Assembly (NCBI GenBank): GCA_965145485.1 | Contig: CBCTCU010000042.1 | Coordinates: forward strand, 1 to 23,988 | DNA: 23,988 nt | Direction of reading: 5' to 3' | Source of the DNA: CABQCM01 sp965145485 | Lineage (GTDB): Bacteria > Bacillota > Clostridia > Oscillospirales > Acutalibacteraceae | Shown: in pieces, positions 22,791 through 23,988 of the stretch | Layout: each line of letters begins with the position of its first letter | How positions within the stretch are numbered: position 1 is the stretch's first letter | Made by a program: the position numbers and the translations under genes | The notes under the pieces: model-generated | The model's database searches: none | Seen by the model: only the letters and a program-made list of their open reading frames with translations | Told to the model about the DNA's origin: nothing

Positions 22791-23741
22791 ATGAGCATAG
22801 TGTTACCGATGATGGATAAAACCTTGACGGATGACGAGGATTTTCGTGTGTTTTGAGCGCATAAGGCCGCTCTTGCTGTATTGGATTATTATGGTATTGC
22901 CGATGGAATATTCTATCTAAACAATTCTTTGGAGTTTAGGGACAAGAGTGACGAGCACCAACCGGATTGTTATGCCACAGTCATCGATTATATGCCAATA
23001 TTTGCAGCACTGCGGGGACAAACTCATTTTATTTATGGCGACGACCATCGGCACATATGGAATGGCAACAAGCAACAAATTCATGCAGGTCATCCGGTCA
23101 TTATGGGAGTCGATCAATTTTTTCTTTCATACCATACGGAATGTGGGATTTCTCACGGTGCCCATGTCGTCGTTTTATATGGATTCGACAATGAGCGGGA
23201 ACGAGCGTTTCTTCTGGATAAAGGTTGTTATAATGGAACTATGGATTATAAACAGCTCCACCATGCCCGCGTCTCGGAAAACTCCTGGAATTTCAATATC
23301 AATGCCGGAGCGGCTTTGAAATATGTCTCGCTTACCTTGAATCCAACCGGTTGGCCGGATGTTACAGAAGACCTGATCCAGCTCCATTTGCAGGAAAGCA
23401 TGGATTATTTTAAGGCCTATGATGATCCAATGAATGCTGGCTATGTGGGACTTAAAAAATGTTGCAACATCTATTCGATGAAAGGAAACACGGTAATAAA
23501 TCTTCTGACTATTTTCGCTATACGCATTCACAGCTTTACCCACAAGCGAAAAAAGCGTATATTTGCGTATTTTCTGCATCACGCACGAGGTGCAAGGGGA
23601 ATTCCACGGCTCTTAGATCAACTTGAGAAAACCAATTGTATGTGGAGTGAAATGCTGTTAACAGTTTTGAAGCTTGCCTATACGTCGCGGAATCAATCGA
23701 TGCTTATTGCAGATATTAAGAATATGAGCGAAGAGATTTAA
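22791..23741 (+). pseudogene. BtrH N-terminal-like acyltransferase with in-frame TGA
   Basis: From ATG 22791 the frame reads 21 codons to T-D-D-E-D-F-R-V-F, then TGA (22854-22856), then A-H-K-A-A-L-A-V-L-D-Y-Y-G and on to 23741; 316 codons in all. A-G-H-P-V-I-M-G-V-D-Q-F-F-L-S-Y, then G-A-H-V-V-V-L-Y-G-F-D with a final acidic residue in F-L-L-D, is the BtrH-N signature. Family members have a conserved cysteine just before the A-L-x-x-x-L-x-Y-Y-G segment; the TGA occupies that place. BtrH moves an acyl group from a carrier protein to an amine. A product starting after the TGA, for example at TTG 22881, would lack the nucleophile. GGAGG lies 13 nt before the ATG. Confidence 0.7.
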
Positions 23742-23988
23742 AAAAATGAGGAGGAATATACATAAAACTCTGAAAAATTGTTGTCTGTCATAGGCTGGTA
23801 AAGAAGAATAAGTAAAATGTATGTTTTAACAGATGAGCGACTATACCGACCAAGGGCACTTTACGCACGATGTAGTGAGTAGGTGTTAACAGTAAATTAA
23901 TATTGAAAATTAAATCTGGCTATCAAAGGTAATAAGGTTGAAACATTGTAATCTAAGTACCATTCCGAAAAAGGACGCACAAAACCAA
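23742..23988. other. A+T-rich right edge, no firm gene
   Basis: A strong GAGGAGG at 23748-23756 is not followed by a usable start; the nearest reading gives a short frame. ATG 23818 opens a 21-codon frame (M-Y-V-L-T-D-E-R-L-Y, ending C-S-E) with a poor ribosome binding site. This may be more decayed coding sequence of the island, which appears to continue past the window. Confidence 0.3.

Noticed and set aside
20879..22856. Two in-frame TGA codons (transposase and BtrH-like gene) as a sign of a changed genetic code.
   Set aside because: rluA-type, queA and the first radical SAM gene all end properly at TGA, and tryptophan is encoded by TGG in the core genes. Independent nonsense mutations fit better.
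23818..23883. 21-residue frame ending in C-S-E as a radical SAM precursor peptide.
   Set aside because: Poor ribosome binding site, no leader/core layout, no repeats, and the surrounding DNA looks decayed.

Overview
The window looks like a chromosomal segment of an anaerobic, G+C-rich member of the Clostridia (Oscillospirales-like, inferred from gene types, AGGAGG-type ribosome binding sites and sigma70-type promoters; no rRNA marker is present). Positions 1 to about 17,060 are a compact, G+C-rich core region. From about 17,060 to the right edge the DNA is visibly A+T-richer and holds a damaged accessory island.

Core region, left to right: the 5' part of a DUF4432/aldose-epimerase-like gene (minus); tRNA-Gly(GCC) with promoter and terminator (minus); a ComEA-like helix-hairpin-helix protein; a PLP-dependent aminotransferase of the MocR/2-aminoadipate type; trpS followed closely by a lipoprotein gene; a YtcJ-like amidohydrolase (minus) diverging from a uroporphyrinogen-decarboxylase-family (MtaA-like) protein; an RluA-type pseudouridine synthase (minus); a roughly 700-nt gap containing three tandem copies of an apparently structured element; pyrE and radC; a small two-helix membrane protein (minus); then the minus-strand lysine/diaminopimelate cluster asd, dapA, dapB and a stand-alone pair of aspartokinase-type ACT domains. 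queA diverges from asd through two facing promoters and ends in a strong terminator.

Accessory island (17,060 to 23,988): a BtrH-N-like protein, an acyl carrier protein (ACP), a radical SAM/SPASM enzyme with an extra N-terminal Rossmann-like domain, a second radical SAM gene cut by an IS5-family element, a second ACP, an unrecognised helical protein, and a second BtrH-N-like protein. In butirosin biosynthesis BtrH moves an acyl group from the carrier protein BtrI onto an amine, so the set suggests carrier-protein-tethered substrates modified by radical SAM chemistry and transferred by BtrH-like acyltransferases. The final product is unknown and I see no convincing precursor peptide.

Almost every island gene except the first radical SAM gene carries a lesion: apparent single-base frameshifts in both ACPs, the second radical SAM gene, the helical protein and the end of the first BtrH-like gene, and a TGA where the second BtrH-like gene should have its conserved cysteine. 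The core genes show no such lesions. The simplest reading is a decaying, horizontally acquired cluster of an uncommon type. Assembly error or recoding should be excluded first.
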